A stretch of DNA of 13,847 bases from Euryarchaeota archaeon TMED117 (GTDB lineage Archaea; Thermoplasmatota; Poseidoniia; Poseidoniales; Poseidoniaceae): positions 3,900 through 17,746 of the forward strand of contig NHFS02000059.1 in NCBI GenBank assembly GCA_002171315.2. Direction: 5' to 3'. Made by a program: the position numbers and the translations under genes. The notes under the pieces were generated by a model. It saw nothing but the letters and a program-made list of their open reading frames with translations. It had not been told where the DNA came from and made no database searches. This document shows positions 7,201 to 13,824 of this stretch, one piece after another. How positions within the stretch are numbered: position 1 is the first letter of the stretch; each line of letters opens with the position of its first letter.

Positions 7201-10200
7201 ACCAATGGTGCAGTTTGTGAAGGCGATTCAACAACTTCTGCAACAACAGGTGCTTCTGGTGTAGCTTGAGAACTTACAGATGCTGATGGAGAACCTCCTG
7301 TCATCTTCACAATATATCCAATCATATGATTGAGGGTTGGATGCTCGGAGAGAAGGAAATCTTCGTCGACTGGTAATGCGAACAATGTCCTGATATCGAC
7401 CATAATCTCGGCTTGTTTGACCGTATCAATTCCAAGTTCACCTTCCAGATCCTGATCTAATTCTATGAAATCTGCAGGATATCCAGTATGCTTTACTACA
7501 ACATCAATTACTTGTTGAGTCATTTCGGCATCTGAAGTTGTTACAACTGCTTTCTGAGGTGTTGGTTCAGCAACAGGTTCAGGTGTTGGTTCTGCTTCAA
7601 TAACTGGTGTTGAAACCGTTTGTTTAGCAACAACCACTGGTGCTTCTCCTCCTTGCATCTTCTGTATGTAACCTATCATGTGATTCAGTGTAGGGTGATC
7701 CGAGAGGATGAACGATTCATCAACTGGGAGAGCAAAATGCTGTCGAATATCGACCATGATTTCTGCTTGCTTGACGGTATCAATTCCAAGTTCGCCTTCG
7801 AGATCTTGATCGAGTTCTACGAAGTCAGCAGGATATCCCGTGTGTTTCACCACGACATCGATCACAGTTTGCACCATATCTCCGCTCGCTGCCGGAGCAG
7901 GAGTGCTTGGCATTGGAGGAGCGGGTTCTGGTGTTGGCTCAACAACAGGCTCAACCTGAACAGGTGCTTTTGGCTCTTCAGCAGGAGGTACTGCTTCCGA
8001 TGGAAGCCCTTCAAATGGTGCTGTCACTTCGTACACATCGCCTTGAATCCCGCCATGGAGATTGTTATCGCCATCGACATATGCAACCAATTTATTATCG
8101 AGGATACGAAGTTGAATATCGTCATTATTGGATAGATTACGGCACCATGCAAGCAATCGCTTCCCATCAATTCTTTCCCCAACAATAGGCCATGAACGTA
8201 CCATAGAGAGCCCGATTTGTGAACCAAAGCCAGCTGCAAAACGCATTCCATATTTCAAATCGGAGTAATCTCCTCCCTTTGAAAGATTGAGATTACCAAG
8301 TTCTTCATCCAGAACTTTGTGATTGGCAATAGGAGGTATTCTCTTACTCATCAGTCCATAGAACATGCTTGCATCTTCAATCCCTACACCCATAGGGTGC
8401 CCAGTGAATCCTTTCGTGTTAGCAATAACCATTTCATCCGTACTGTCGCCAAACGTCTTTCGAAGGGCACGCACTTCACTTTGCGCACTGCCTCCACGAG
8501 CAGGTGTGTATGTTTCATGTGAATAGAAGACCAATTCCTTTGCAATTTTGTGGCGATTTAATCCCCACTTTTCTTCCATCTCTCCGACAAAGGCGTCAAC
8601 CGTTTCAGCGACGTGTTCAACATCGAGACGGGTTCCATGGTATGCGGAATTCGCTGTCTTTGCACCAAGTAATTCAGCGATTGGCTGGACACCTCGTTGT
8701 TCTGCTTCGCTCTTTCTTTCGACAACAAATGCAGCTGCACCCATGCCGAGAACCAGGCCATTTCGACGCTTGTCGAATGGCAATGCAGCATCTTCTACAA
8801 CATTGCTTGTTGATGCTGCTCCAGAAGCTGCAAATCCGCTTCCAATCCATTCCCATAGTTCGTCACCTGTCACGTCATCAGCAGAAAGGATAACAACACG
8901 GTCAACACGATCGTTCGCAAGCCAGTCTTCTGCTATTTGGAAAGCACCGGTTGCGGAAGCACAAGCGAGGTTGATTGTAGTCGTTGGGCCGCGAATGCCT
9001 GTATATTGAGCAAATTGTGAATGACCCATGGTCAAAATTTGGAAAAGATACCTTCGATCGAATTTGCCCTCACCATCATCGCCGTCTGACTTAGCATGCT
9101 TCATAGCCATCTGCATTCCAGAGAAACAGGATGCAAAGACGATTCCTGTTCTGTCTCTGTGGACTGAAGGAACTTGCCAGTTGCGTATTAATCGTAGGCC
9201 ACCTTTACCAATTTGTTCCTCTGGAGTAAGTGGAATTCCTGCATCACGTAGTGCAAGAAGACCTGCACCCATAGCAAGTTGAGTGGTGATATCCCATGCC
9301 AGTACAAGTTTTGGATCGACGCCAAATTCTTCTGCTAAATCGAAGGCTGATTTGACTCCTGCTAGTTGTGGAATGTCGCCAAATACCTTTGCTTGCTCCA
9401 TGTTTACAGAACCATCTCTGCCTTTTATCAGGCGTGTAATATTCTTGTCGAGGAGGCGTTGCTTGTACTCATCTGAGACTTCTTGGATGCAGGTTTCCCC
9501 ACGCACCAACCGTTCGAAAACATCCTCGTCGAAGACCTTCTCTCCACCTGGAAGACCAAGAGATATACCTGAAACAACATACGGATCTGAACGTCGTTGC
9601 ATCAATGGATCATGAACTGCTACAGATTGGACTTGAGTACTCGTTTGGGTTGAGGTTAGGTGAACTTGAGGAGCCCACCCGTGAGGTGTTTCACGAACCC
9701 ATCGTTCCAGATCTGCTACTGTTTCAGCACTTGAAACATCGACTTCAGAATCTGTTTTCGCTTCATTGCGTATTCCTGCGATAATGGTTTGAATAGAGGA
9801 TTCTGAAAGGCCAAGCCCCGACCTTAGATTGACCACTCCTTGGCAGAACATTGCTGGATAGCCACAATGCGCTGCAATTCGATCGCCAATGTAATCAGCA
9901 ACTGTTGTTTCTTTGACAACTTGAACTGTGGTCGAAGCAGGAGCGGATGCAGTCGGCATAGCACCGCCTTTTGATGGAAGAGGGCGTGCACGGATTCGAA
10001 GGTCTTCTTGACTGGAACGAACTGGAACTTCCATCGCTGAATGGGCTTCGATAGGTCCTGCTCTGAACGCTTCTGAGAACACGGATGAGTTGGCTTCGAT
10101 ATGCTTAGGCGGACGTCCTGCTACGGCGAGAGCGCCTATTGCAGTAAGGAACGATGCTATACCTCCTTGCTTGGGATGATTTGTCATCACGGCAAGATGA

Positions 10201-13007
10201 GGTTGATCTTCGAGAATTTGAGAGGCGAACATTGTCAATGCTCTCTTCGGTCCAACCTCAACAAAGATACGAGCGCCTGAGGCATACATCGTCTGGATTT
10301 GGCTTGTCCATTCTACGGAGGAAGCCATTTGTGGAGCGAGTTTTGCCAAAATTCCCTCCTTCGCATCAGGCCCTTCAGTAGGATAAAAGGCTCCATCAAC
10401 GTTTGCAGTAATCGGAATTTTAGGCCAATTAATTTCGAGAGAGGATAGGAATCGGCGCAGCGGTTCATTTGCTGGAGCAACGATACTTGAGTGGAAAGCA
10501 TGGCTCGTTGCTAATGGAACACAATTGAATCCTTTTTCTTCAAAGACCTTCATGACATTTTGAACAGCATCCGTAGCTCCTGCAATAACTGTCATCTTTG
10601 GAGAATTTTTGTTCGCTGCTATCACATAACCATCCGAGGAGGAAAGGATACGATCAACGTCTTCGTATGGAGCAGTGACGCTTGCCATCAATCCCTTGTC
10701 ATCGATTTCAACAGAACCCATTTCGGTTCCGCGAGCTGCTGCTGCCCGTAGTGCTCCATCCATGTTGAGAATTCCAGATGCCATGAGAGCAGCATATTCC
10801 CCTAATGAGTGGCCTGCAACCATATCTGGATGATGACCATACGCATTCAAAGCGTGCTCTATGGCTAAATCTGCAGTCAACATTGCAGGTTGTGTGTATT
10901 CAGTTTGCTTGAGTTTATGCTCAGCCGCTATTCGTTCTTCCTTTTCCAGACCTTCTCTCAGAACAAATGAGGAGAGTGTTTCTCCGTCGAGAACCTCAAC
11001 CATTGTTGAATCCGATGCTTGCCAGACGTCTTGTACAGGGCCATATCGATTGAAAAGGTCGGTTGTCATTCCAACATACTGAGAACCTTGACCAGGATAC
11101 ATATGAGCTATTTTCGCATCGCTTGGAAGGCTTGCTTCGTCACTCACCAAAATGCCTTGTGCTTGCAAGAAGCCCCATTTGGCTTTGTCCGAAAGGGAAC
11201 TCAAGGCAAGGGTCTTCCTCTTTTCAAACTCAGCCCAAGATGTAGCGATGAGTGCCATACGGCATGGAGCATTTGCATTGAAATTGGAACTCGCATCTTG
11301 CAATGCCATTGAAAGACGCAATCCGCGGGGATCCGAATCAAACAGTGTTCCTTCAAACTCAACGGTAGAGAGTGATGCAGATAGTTCATCGATAGAATCG
11401 CCTGAAAGAAGAAGTACGCCACCTTCGATGGATTTCAATGCTTCATGCGACAACGTAGGTTTGGCGCCTGCATCGAGGATTGATGGTGCTGAAACAGAAG
11501 GGGAACGAGCATATGATTGCCATCGTGCATTCCAATCTTGAGCCATTTCTTGGTGATAGGAGGGGTCGTATCCCTCAAGTGCGATGTGGAAGTTTGTCCC
11601 TCCAAATCCGAATGCTGAGACACCTGCTCTGCGAGGATGATTGCTTGGAGAGGGCCATTCTCTTGCTTGTGTGGGGACAAAGAACGGGATGTTTGGCCAA
11701 TCGACTGTTGGGTTTGGAGTTTCAAATCCAGCAGAAGGCGGGATTGTACGATGATGGAGTGCCATAACCGATTTGATGATACCAGCAATTCCTGCTGCAG
11801 CCTTGAGATGGCCTATCTGAGATTTGATTGAGCCAACTGCAACATTATCTCCTGATTCAGCATCTGTCCACAGGCGAGTAAGTGTTGAAAGTTCGGTTGC
11901 ATCTCCGACCTTCGTCGAAGTGCCGTGGGCTTCAACTAATTCCACTGAAGAAGCAGGATATCCAGCTTGGTTGTAAGCACGAGCTATGGCTTGAATTTGT
12001 CCCCGTTGACTCGGAGCAGTGATTCCTTTGCCTCTACCATCAGATGAGCCTCCGACTCCGCGAATGACGGCATGGATGACGTCATCGTCAGAAATTGCAT
12101 CGGATAAGCGCTTGAGTACCATTACTCCAGCACCTTCTCCCATTACGAATCCATTTGCTCGAGCATCGAACGGTGTGGAATGTGTTGGTGAGAGTGCCCC
12201 GATAGCGCTGAATTTAGCGTAGGTTGCAGGATCCATCGTTCGATCGGTTGCACCAGCAAGCATGACATCTGCTTGTCGTGTTTGTAATAGTCGGCAGGCA
12301 TCCATAACCGCAGCCATTGATGATGCACAGGCAGCATCCATAGCATGATTTGGCCCTTGGAGATCAAGCAAATTAGCGACTCTTCCAGAGACCACGTTTG
12401 CGAGTTCGCCCGGCATTGTATCTTCATCAACTTTGGGAGATTGCTCGTTCACGTCTTCCATAAACGATTCTTTTGCAGAATCAGGCATACCATGTTGCTT
12501 AGCGAGTTCAGCTGTGTGATTCGACCAAACGCGAATGTTTGACAGATTTCTGTTTTCACCACCAAGAGCATTTGCGAAAACAACACCTGCTCTTTCTCGA
12601 GGGAAATGCTTTCCATCGTCTCCATAACCTGCTTGTTCGATTGCTTTCGCTGAAACTGAGACTGCCCATAATTGACATGGGTCTATCTGAGGGAGTGTAC
12701 CTGGGGGTTGCCTCCACCTTCTCCAATCAAATTCATATCCTTCTACGAAGGCTCCAATCTTGGAATAGGTGAAGCCATGTTTGATATCACCTGGTTTTCC
12801 TTCAGTCCAGAAATGTTCAACAGGGCCTGGCCAACGACCTTCTCGTACCTCACGAATGCTTACGTGTGAATCGATAATATTCTGCCAGAATGCATCCAAG
12901 TCAGGAGCATCCGGCATCATCGCTGCGACACCAATTACTGCAATCGGTTCAAAAGGACCTTGTTCGAGTCCTTCGCAGGGTTTTCCGTCATCGGTTGTGA
13001 TGGTCAT
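4251..13007 (-). CDS. Type I fatty acid/polyketide synthase, PfaA-like, KS-AT-(dead ACP)-KS-ACPx3-KR-DH
   Basis: A 2918-residue cytosolic megasynthase. Domains in order: KS1 about 19-480, malonyl-type AT 633-960, degenerate ACP 1036-1108, KS2 1141-1610, a small beta-rich tail 1611-1675, three ACPs 1709-2017 joined by Pro/Glu/Ala-rich linkers, KR 2048-2575 with its structural half first, and a double-hotdog DH 2600-2905. It could load malonyl units, condense, reduce and dehydrate. It has no enoyl reductase, methyltransferase or thioesterase. FabI upstream and the PPTase downstream complete the set. The tandem ACPs with GYPxxF and LGID motifs, the VSGGGSGVTA reductase motif and the PS-DH-like end place it near PfaA and related secondary-lipid synthases. 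Start: ATG 13007 follows GAGGTGA by five bases. An ATG at 13115 would overlap fabI by 98 bases without support. The product is probably a saturated acyl chain, but chain length is not readable. Confidence 0.95.
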   Translation of the reverse strand: MTITTDDGKPCEGLEQGPFEPIAVIGVAAMMPDAPDLDAFWQNIIDSHVSIREVREGRWPGPVEHFWTEGKPGDIKHGFTYSKIGAFVEGYEFDWRRWRQPPGTLPQIDPCQLWAVSVSAKAIEQAGYGDDGKHFPRERAGVVFANALGGENRNLSNIRVWSNHTAELAKQHGMPDSAKESFMEDVNEQSPKVDEDTMPGELANVVSGRVANLLDLQGPNHAMDAACASSMAAVMDACRLLQTRQADVMLAGATDRTMDPATYAKFSAIGALSPTHSTPFDARANGFVMGEGAGVMVLKRLSDAISDDDVIHAVIRGVGGSSDGRGKGITAPSQRGQIQAIARAYNQAGYPASSVELVEAHGTSTKVGDATELSTLTRLWTDAESGDNVAVGSIKSQIGHLKAAAGIAGIIKSVMALHHRTIPPSAGFETPNPTVDWPNIPFFVPTQAREWPSPSNHPRRAGVSAFGFGGTNFHIALEGYDPSYHQEMAQDWNARWQSYARSPSVSAPSILDAGAKPTLSHEALKSIEGGVLLLSGDSIDELSASLSTVEFEGTLFDSDPRGLRLSMALQDASSNFNANAPCRMALIATSWAEFEKRKTLALSSLSDKAKWGFLQAQGILVSDEASLPSDAKIAHMYPGQGSQYVGMTTDLFNRYGPVQDVWQASDSTMVEVLDGETLSSFVLREGLEKEERIAAEHKLKQTEYTQPAMLTADLAIEHALNAYGHHPDMVAGHSLGEYAALMASGILNMDGALRAAAARGTEMGSVEIDDKGLMASVTAPYEDVDRILSSSDGYVIAANKNSPKMTVIAGATDAVQNVMKVFEEKGFNCVPLATSHAFHSSIVAPANEPLRRFLSSLEINWPKIPITANVDGAFYPTEGPDAKEGILAKLAPQMASSVEWTSQIQTMYASGARIFVEVGPKRALTMFASQILEDQPHLAVMTNHPKQGGIASFLTAIGALAVAGRPPKHIEANSSVFSEAFRAGPIEAHSAMEVPVRSSQEDLRIRARPLPSKGGAMPTASAPASTTVQVVKETTVADYIGDRIAAHCGYPAMFCQGVVNLRSGLGLSESSIQTIIAGIRNEAKTDSEVDVSSAETVADLERWVRETPHGWAPQVHLTSTQTSTQVQSVAVHDPLMQRRSDPYVVSGISLGLPGGEKVFDEDVFERLVRGETCIQEVSDEYKQRLLDKNITRLIKGRDGSVNMEQAKVFGDIPQLAGVKSAFDLAEEFGVDPKLVLAWDITTQLAMGAGLLALRDAGIPLTPEEQIGKGGLRLIRNWQVPSVHRDRTGIVFASCFSGMQMAMKHAKSDGDDGEGKFDRRYLFQILTMGHSQFAQYTGIRGPTTTINLACASATGAFQIAEDWLANDRVDRVVILSADDVTGDELWEWIGSGFAASGAASTSNVVEDAALPFDKRRNGLVLGMGAAAFVVERKSEAEQRGVQPIAELLGAKTANSAYHGTRLDVEHVAETVDAFVGEMEEKWGLNRHKIAKELVFYSHETYTPARGGSAQSEVRALRKTFGDSTDEMVIANTKGFTGHPMGVGIEDASMFYGLMSKRIPPIANHKVLDEELGNLNLSKGGDYSDLKYGMRFAAGFGSQIGLSMVRSWPIVGERIDGKRLLAWCRNLSNNDDIQLRILDNKLVAYVDGDNNLHGGIQGDVYEVTAPFEGLPSEAVPPAEEPKAPVQVEPVVEPTPEPAPPMPSTPAPAASGDMVQTVIDVVVKHTGYPADFVELDQDLEGELGIDTVKQAEIMVDIRQHFALPVDESFILSDHPTLNHMIGYIQKMQGGEAPVVVAKQTVSTPVIEAEPTPEPVAEPTPQKAVVTTSDAEMTQQVIDVVVKHTGYPADFIELDQDLEGELGIDTVKQAEIMVDIRTLFALPVDEDFLLSEHPTLNHMIGYIVKMTGGSPSASVSSQATPEAPVVAEVVESPSQTAPLVQDANIESSLIEVVVKHTGYPADFIEMDQDLEGELGIDTVKQAEIMVDVREIFSLPVDEDFLLSDHPTLNHFVGYIVKMKGGQPEPQTTAPVAEESAVTPVPAVATPSDAGCRRWQVEVEEAETIADSLSLEGTVVITDDGWGIAEALCSRLETRGLSTIRVGFEAGIRDVSIQTEQGRTVHRGDPGNSEHLEAITSALSDVQLAGLIHLAPMKLASAKWSEDATPSSQVTLSSHGWFGLLKGLDAKFATLSNGLIASVTAMDGRHGTLGERFNSIQCAASGVTKSYSFEQPHLRSRALDVHPELIFDAEQAAELIENELFNCGGDVEVGLDRDKRRWILAAFAEDVVGDVEPLQSDDVWLVSGGGSGVTAACMIGVAKASENAGAAFHLLGRSVLIEETSEWLDWSEEKLAEEKMSLRQRLIDASESGKITMVEWNRAWQKFTRSRDVYQTLSEIEITGNRAFYHSIDVTDIDGLRALGASLPQPITGLVHGAGLEDSKLVGDKSWETFDNVVRVKIDGWAALMGAVASSNGSLRFASAFTSVAGRFGNGGQTDYAAANSILDAEMARLTAKGDCRAVAIGWTGWRDVGMATRGSIEAVFEEAGIETLPVEIGVQIFVDEALRGGKRRVIACGSLGLMDRFDSFREAPLMLSGDMASLIADPSRFPFIDKVLSVDEEHSMMTQSTLSVADHPFLSDHAIDGVPYHPGVMALEMFAENALLLCPHTCLAGFEDVKFGLPVKIMKSSMTVRVLTEVMRTEADVSWVSCTLVSDLTNSDGVVFGEREHHQATVRLVTKSDDLSGFLEGEITSLPSIGIPPQGRLEHHASFIYLRYFHGPRFQSHGGVLRGVGDSDQPGVDGIALMRHQLPATDQFALERDGEEVLLEALPMLIEAGFQNAGLVAMESEGFSSLPVGIEWSTMLRVPEKDEKLRLRSVRTQVEDAGVTVHDVLIIGDDDAPVVALKGLRLKAMAPVPDDQKFTLER
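4293..5210 (-). other. Synthase domain: dehydratase (double hotdog, PS-DH type)
   Basis: Residues about 2600-2905. It removes water from the 3-hydroxyacyl-ACP intermediate. The first half has HxxxGxxxxP: His2633, Gly2637 and Pro2642, within DHPFLSDHAIDG. YFHGPRFQ at about 2768-2775 matches the conserved block of PUFA/PKS-type dehydratases. The second-half catalytic motif, normally DxxxQ, reads ExxxQ here (Glu2827, Gln2831 in IEAGFQNAG). The protein ends just after this domain. Confidence 0.85.
5283..6866 (-). other. Synthase domain: ketoreductase (structural plus catalytic half)
   Basis: Residues about 2048-2575. It reduces the 3-ketoacyl intermediate with NADPH. The first half (about 2048-2280) is a divergent, nucleotide-site-free structural subdomain. 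The catalytic half opens with the nucleotide loop VSGGGSGVTA at 2297-2306, which matches the PfaA style rather than the modular-PKS TGGTGxLG. The tetrad is present: Lys2452, Ser2478, Tyr2491 and Asn2495 (YAAAN). It should be active. Confidence 0.9.
6957..7883 (-). repeat. Tandem array of three acyl carrier domains with Thr at the arm-attachment site
   Basis: Three near-identical units of about 77 residues (1709-1787, 1829-1905, 1941-2017) repeat every 118 and 112 residues. They are separated by linkers rich in Pro, Glu, Ala and Val. Each has KHTGYPADF, DQDLEGELGID and HPTLNH. The expected phosphopantetheine serine after GID is threonine in all three: Thr1744, Thr1862 and Thr1974, codons at 7776-7778, 7422-7424 and 7086-7088. 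The bases GTATCAATTCCAAG (+ strand) recur unchanged at 7087, 7423 and 7777. Flanking codons differ mostly at silent positions. Tandem ACPs are known in PUFA synthases to raise flux. Confidence 0.95.
8178..9587 (-). other. Synthase domain: second ketosynthase (KS2), triad intact
   Basis: Residues about 1141-1610. It is more divergent than KS1 but keeps Cys1349 in NLACASATGA, His1497 in YSHETYTP and His1537 in TKGFTGHPMG. By position it could be a chain-length-factor-like partner, yet such partners usually lack the cysteine. PfaA itself has no KS here, so this is an extra domain relative to that family. A 65-residue beta-rich tail follows before the first ACP linker. Confidence 0.85.
9684..9902 (-). 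other. Synthase domain: degenerate ACP between AT and KS2
   Basis: Residues about 1036-1108 align without gaps to the three C-terminal ACPs over at least 34 residues: HCGYPAMF against HTGYPADF, then LGLSESS against LGIDTVK, then a shared IR. The arm-attachment position is Glu1069 (codon 9801-9803) and the preceding Asp is Ser. It should not accept phosphopantetheine. It may be structural or a docking element. Confidence 0.7.
10128..11111 (-). other. Synthase domain: malonyl-type acyltransferase
   Basis: Residues about 633-960. It opens with YPGQGSQYVGM. Nucleophile Ser734 lies in GHSLGEYAAL, with Arg759 exactly 25 residues on, as in FabD, to bind the malonyl carboxylate. HAFH at 836-839 contains the catalytic His839 and is the usual signature for malonyl rather than methylmalonyl selection. 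Confidence 0.92.
11568..12953 (-). other. Synthase domain: first ketosynthase (KS1)
   Basis: Residues about 19-480, beginning at PIAVIGVAAMMP. Triad: Cys227 in DAACASSM, His361 in VEAHGTST and His400 in KSQIGHLKAAAG, with Lys395. The end signature FGFGGTNFHIALE is intact. This is the expected main condensing domain. A linker of about 150 residues connects it to the AT. Confidence 0.95.
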
Positions 13008-13012
13008 CTTGT

Positions 13013-13019
13013 TCACCTC
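13013..13019 (-). promoter_or_regulatory. Ribosome binding site GAGGTGA overlapping the fabI stop
   Basis: On the - strand the bases read TGAGGTGAACAAGATG. The fabI stop TGA shares two bases with GAGGTGA, and five bases separate the site from ATG 13007. This decides the synthase start and indicates translational coupling. Confidence 0.85.
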
Positions 13020-13812
13020 ATACATCCATAATGCTCTGTGGCACCATGGTGATTGAATATCCCGCATCGACATGAATACATTGTCCAGTGACTCCTGCGG
13101 ATAGAGGGCTTGCAAGCCAAAGAGTCGTACCTGCTACGTCGGATTGGCTCACATTTCTCCTCAACGGAGCATTTGCTTGAACGTGATCTAGAATTTTATC
13201 AAACCCAGGAATCCCGGATGCTGCAATTGTTCGTATTGGTCCAGAGGAGATGCTGTTTACGCGATGACCATGCGGCCCAAGGTGGCAAGCAAGTTCTCTC
13301 GTCCAGCATTCAAGAGCCGCCTTAGCCATGGACATGATTCCATACGATGGAACAAAGCGAGTTGATGCTGCATAGGTGAGAGTAATGGTCGAGGATCCTT
13401 CACTAAGATGGGGCATGGCGAATTTTAAACATCGCTGCAACGAATTGGCTGAAATCGTCATTGCTGTATTGATATCAGCATCTTCAACGAAGAGAATTGG
13501 TCGATCGAAGCAACTGCGGGGGGCAAATCCAATCGCATGAACGAGAATGTCAATTTTTCTCCCGGGGTGTTCCTTGGAAAAGGCCTCAAAGAATTCACCG
13601 GTTGTTTCATCTTGAGCCACATCAAGAGGATAGAATCCTTTGATTGCAGGAAGTTTGTCTTTGAGTTGAAAAACACGAGACATAAATCGCTTTTGGAATC
13701 CCAAAAACAGGTCGACTCCAGCCTCTGCAAGTTGTTCACAGATTGCCCAAGCAATCGAATCTTCACTCGCAACTCCAAACACTACGGCTGTTTTTCCCTT
13801 TAGACCTAGCAT
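13018..13812 (-). CDS. fabI: Enoyl-ACP reductase, FabI type
   Basis: An NAD(P)H-dependent short-chain dehydrogenase that reduces trans-2-enoyl-ACP to acyl-ACP, the last step of each elongation cycle. From ATG 13812 it has 264 residues, typical for FabI. Motifs: the nucleotide loop GVASEDSIAWAI, the FabI-specific LVHAIGFAP, and TLTYAAS carrying Tyr147. Catalytic Tyr157 and Lys164 follow in SYGIMSMAKAALE. The Tyr-Tyr-Lys spacing (10 and 7) equals that of E. coli FabI (146, 156, 163). The end GVTGQCIHVDAGY is also typical. The start at 13812 has GGTGAG at a proper distance; ATG 13818 lies directly against the site. The stop overlaps the synthase binding site, so the two are almost certainly co-expressed. 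The synthase lacks its own enoyl reductase domain, which makes this the likely in-trans partner. Confidence 0.93.
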   Translation of the reverse strand: MLGLKGKTAVVFGVASEDSIAWAICEQLAEAGVDLFLGFQKRFMSRVFQLKDKLPAIKGFYPLDVAQDETTGEFFEAFSKEHPGRKIDILVHAIGFAPRSCFDRPILFVEDADINTAMTISANSLQRCLKFAMPHLSEGSSTITLTYAASTRFVPSYGIMSMAKAALECWTRELACHLGPHGHRVNSISSGPIRTIAASGIPGFDKILDHVQANAPLRRNVSQSDVAGTTLWLASPLSAGVTGQCIHVDAGYSITMVPQSIMDV

Positions 13813-13818
13813 CCGCAT

Positions 13819-13824
13819 CTCACC
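13819..13824 (-). promoter_or_regulatory. Ribosome binding site GGTGAG before fabI
   Basis: GGTGAG sits six bases before ATG 13812 on the - strand. A TGA inside it (13820-13822) ends an open frame running in from the window edge. An upstream gene may therefore be coupled to fabI in the same way, but only about eight codons of it would be visible. Confidence 0.55.

Noticed and set aside
7086..7778. ACP Thr residues as a sequencing error or pseudogenisation
   Set aside because: The same change is in three copies with different codons, while everything around is intact in an 8.7 kb open frame.
6957..7883. CRISPR-like or mobile-element repeats
   Set aside because: The repeat period is fully explained by coding for tandem ACP domains; no palindromes or spacer structure. 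No insertion sequence or attachment site is seen elsewhere in the window.
7620..8135. Open frame of 171 codons on the + strand inside the synthase gene
   Set aside because: Antisense shadow of the ACP/linker coding region; composition is His/Arg/Cys-rich and repetitive, with no recognisable domain or binding site.
8548..9009. Open frame of 153 codons on the + strand
   Set aside because: Antisense shadow of KS2; Ser/Pro/Ala-rich and without any motif.
4251..13007. Calling the synthase an omega-3 PUFA synthase (pfaA)
   Set aside because: No PfaB, PfaC or PfaD partner is visible, there is an additional KS, and the enoyl reductase is FabI. The similarity is family-level only.
13008..13115. Longer synthase start at ATG 13115, giving 2954 residues
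   Set aside because: It would overlap fabI by 98 bases, has no binding site, and the extra 36 residues look unlike a KS N-terminus. ATG 13007 has a strong GAGGTGA site.
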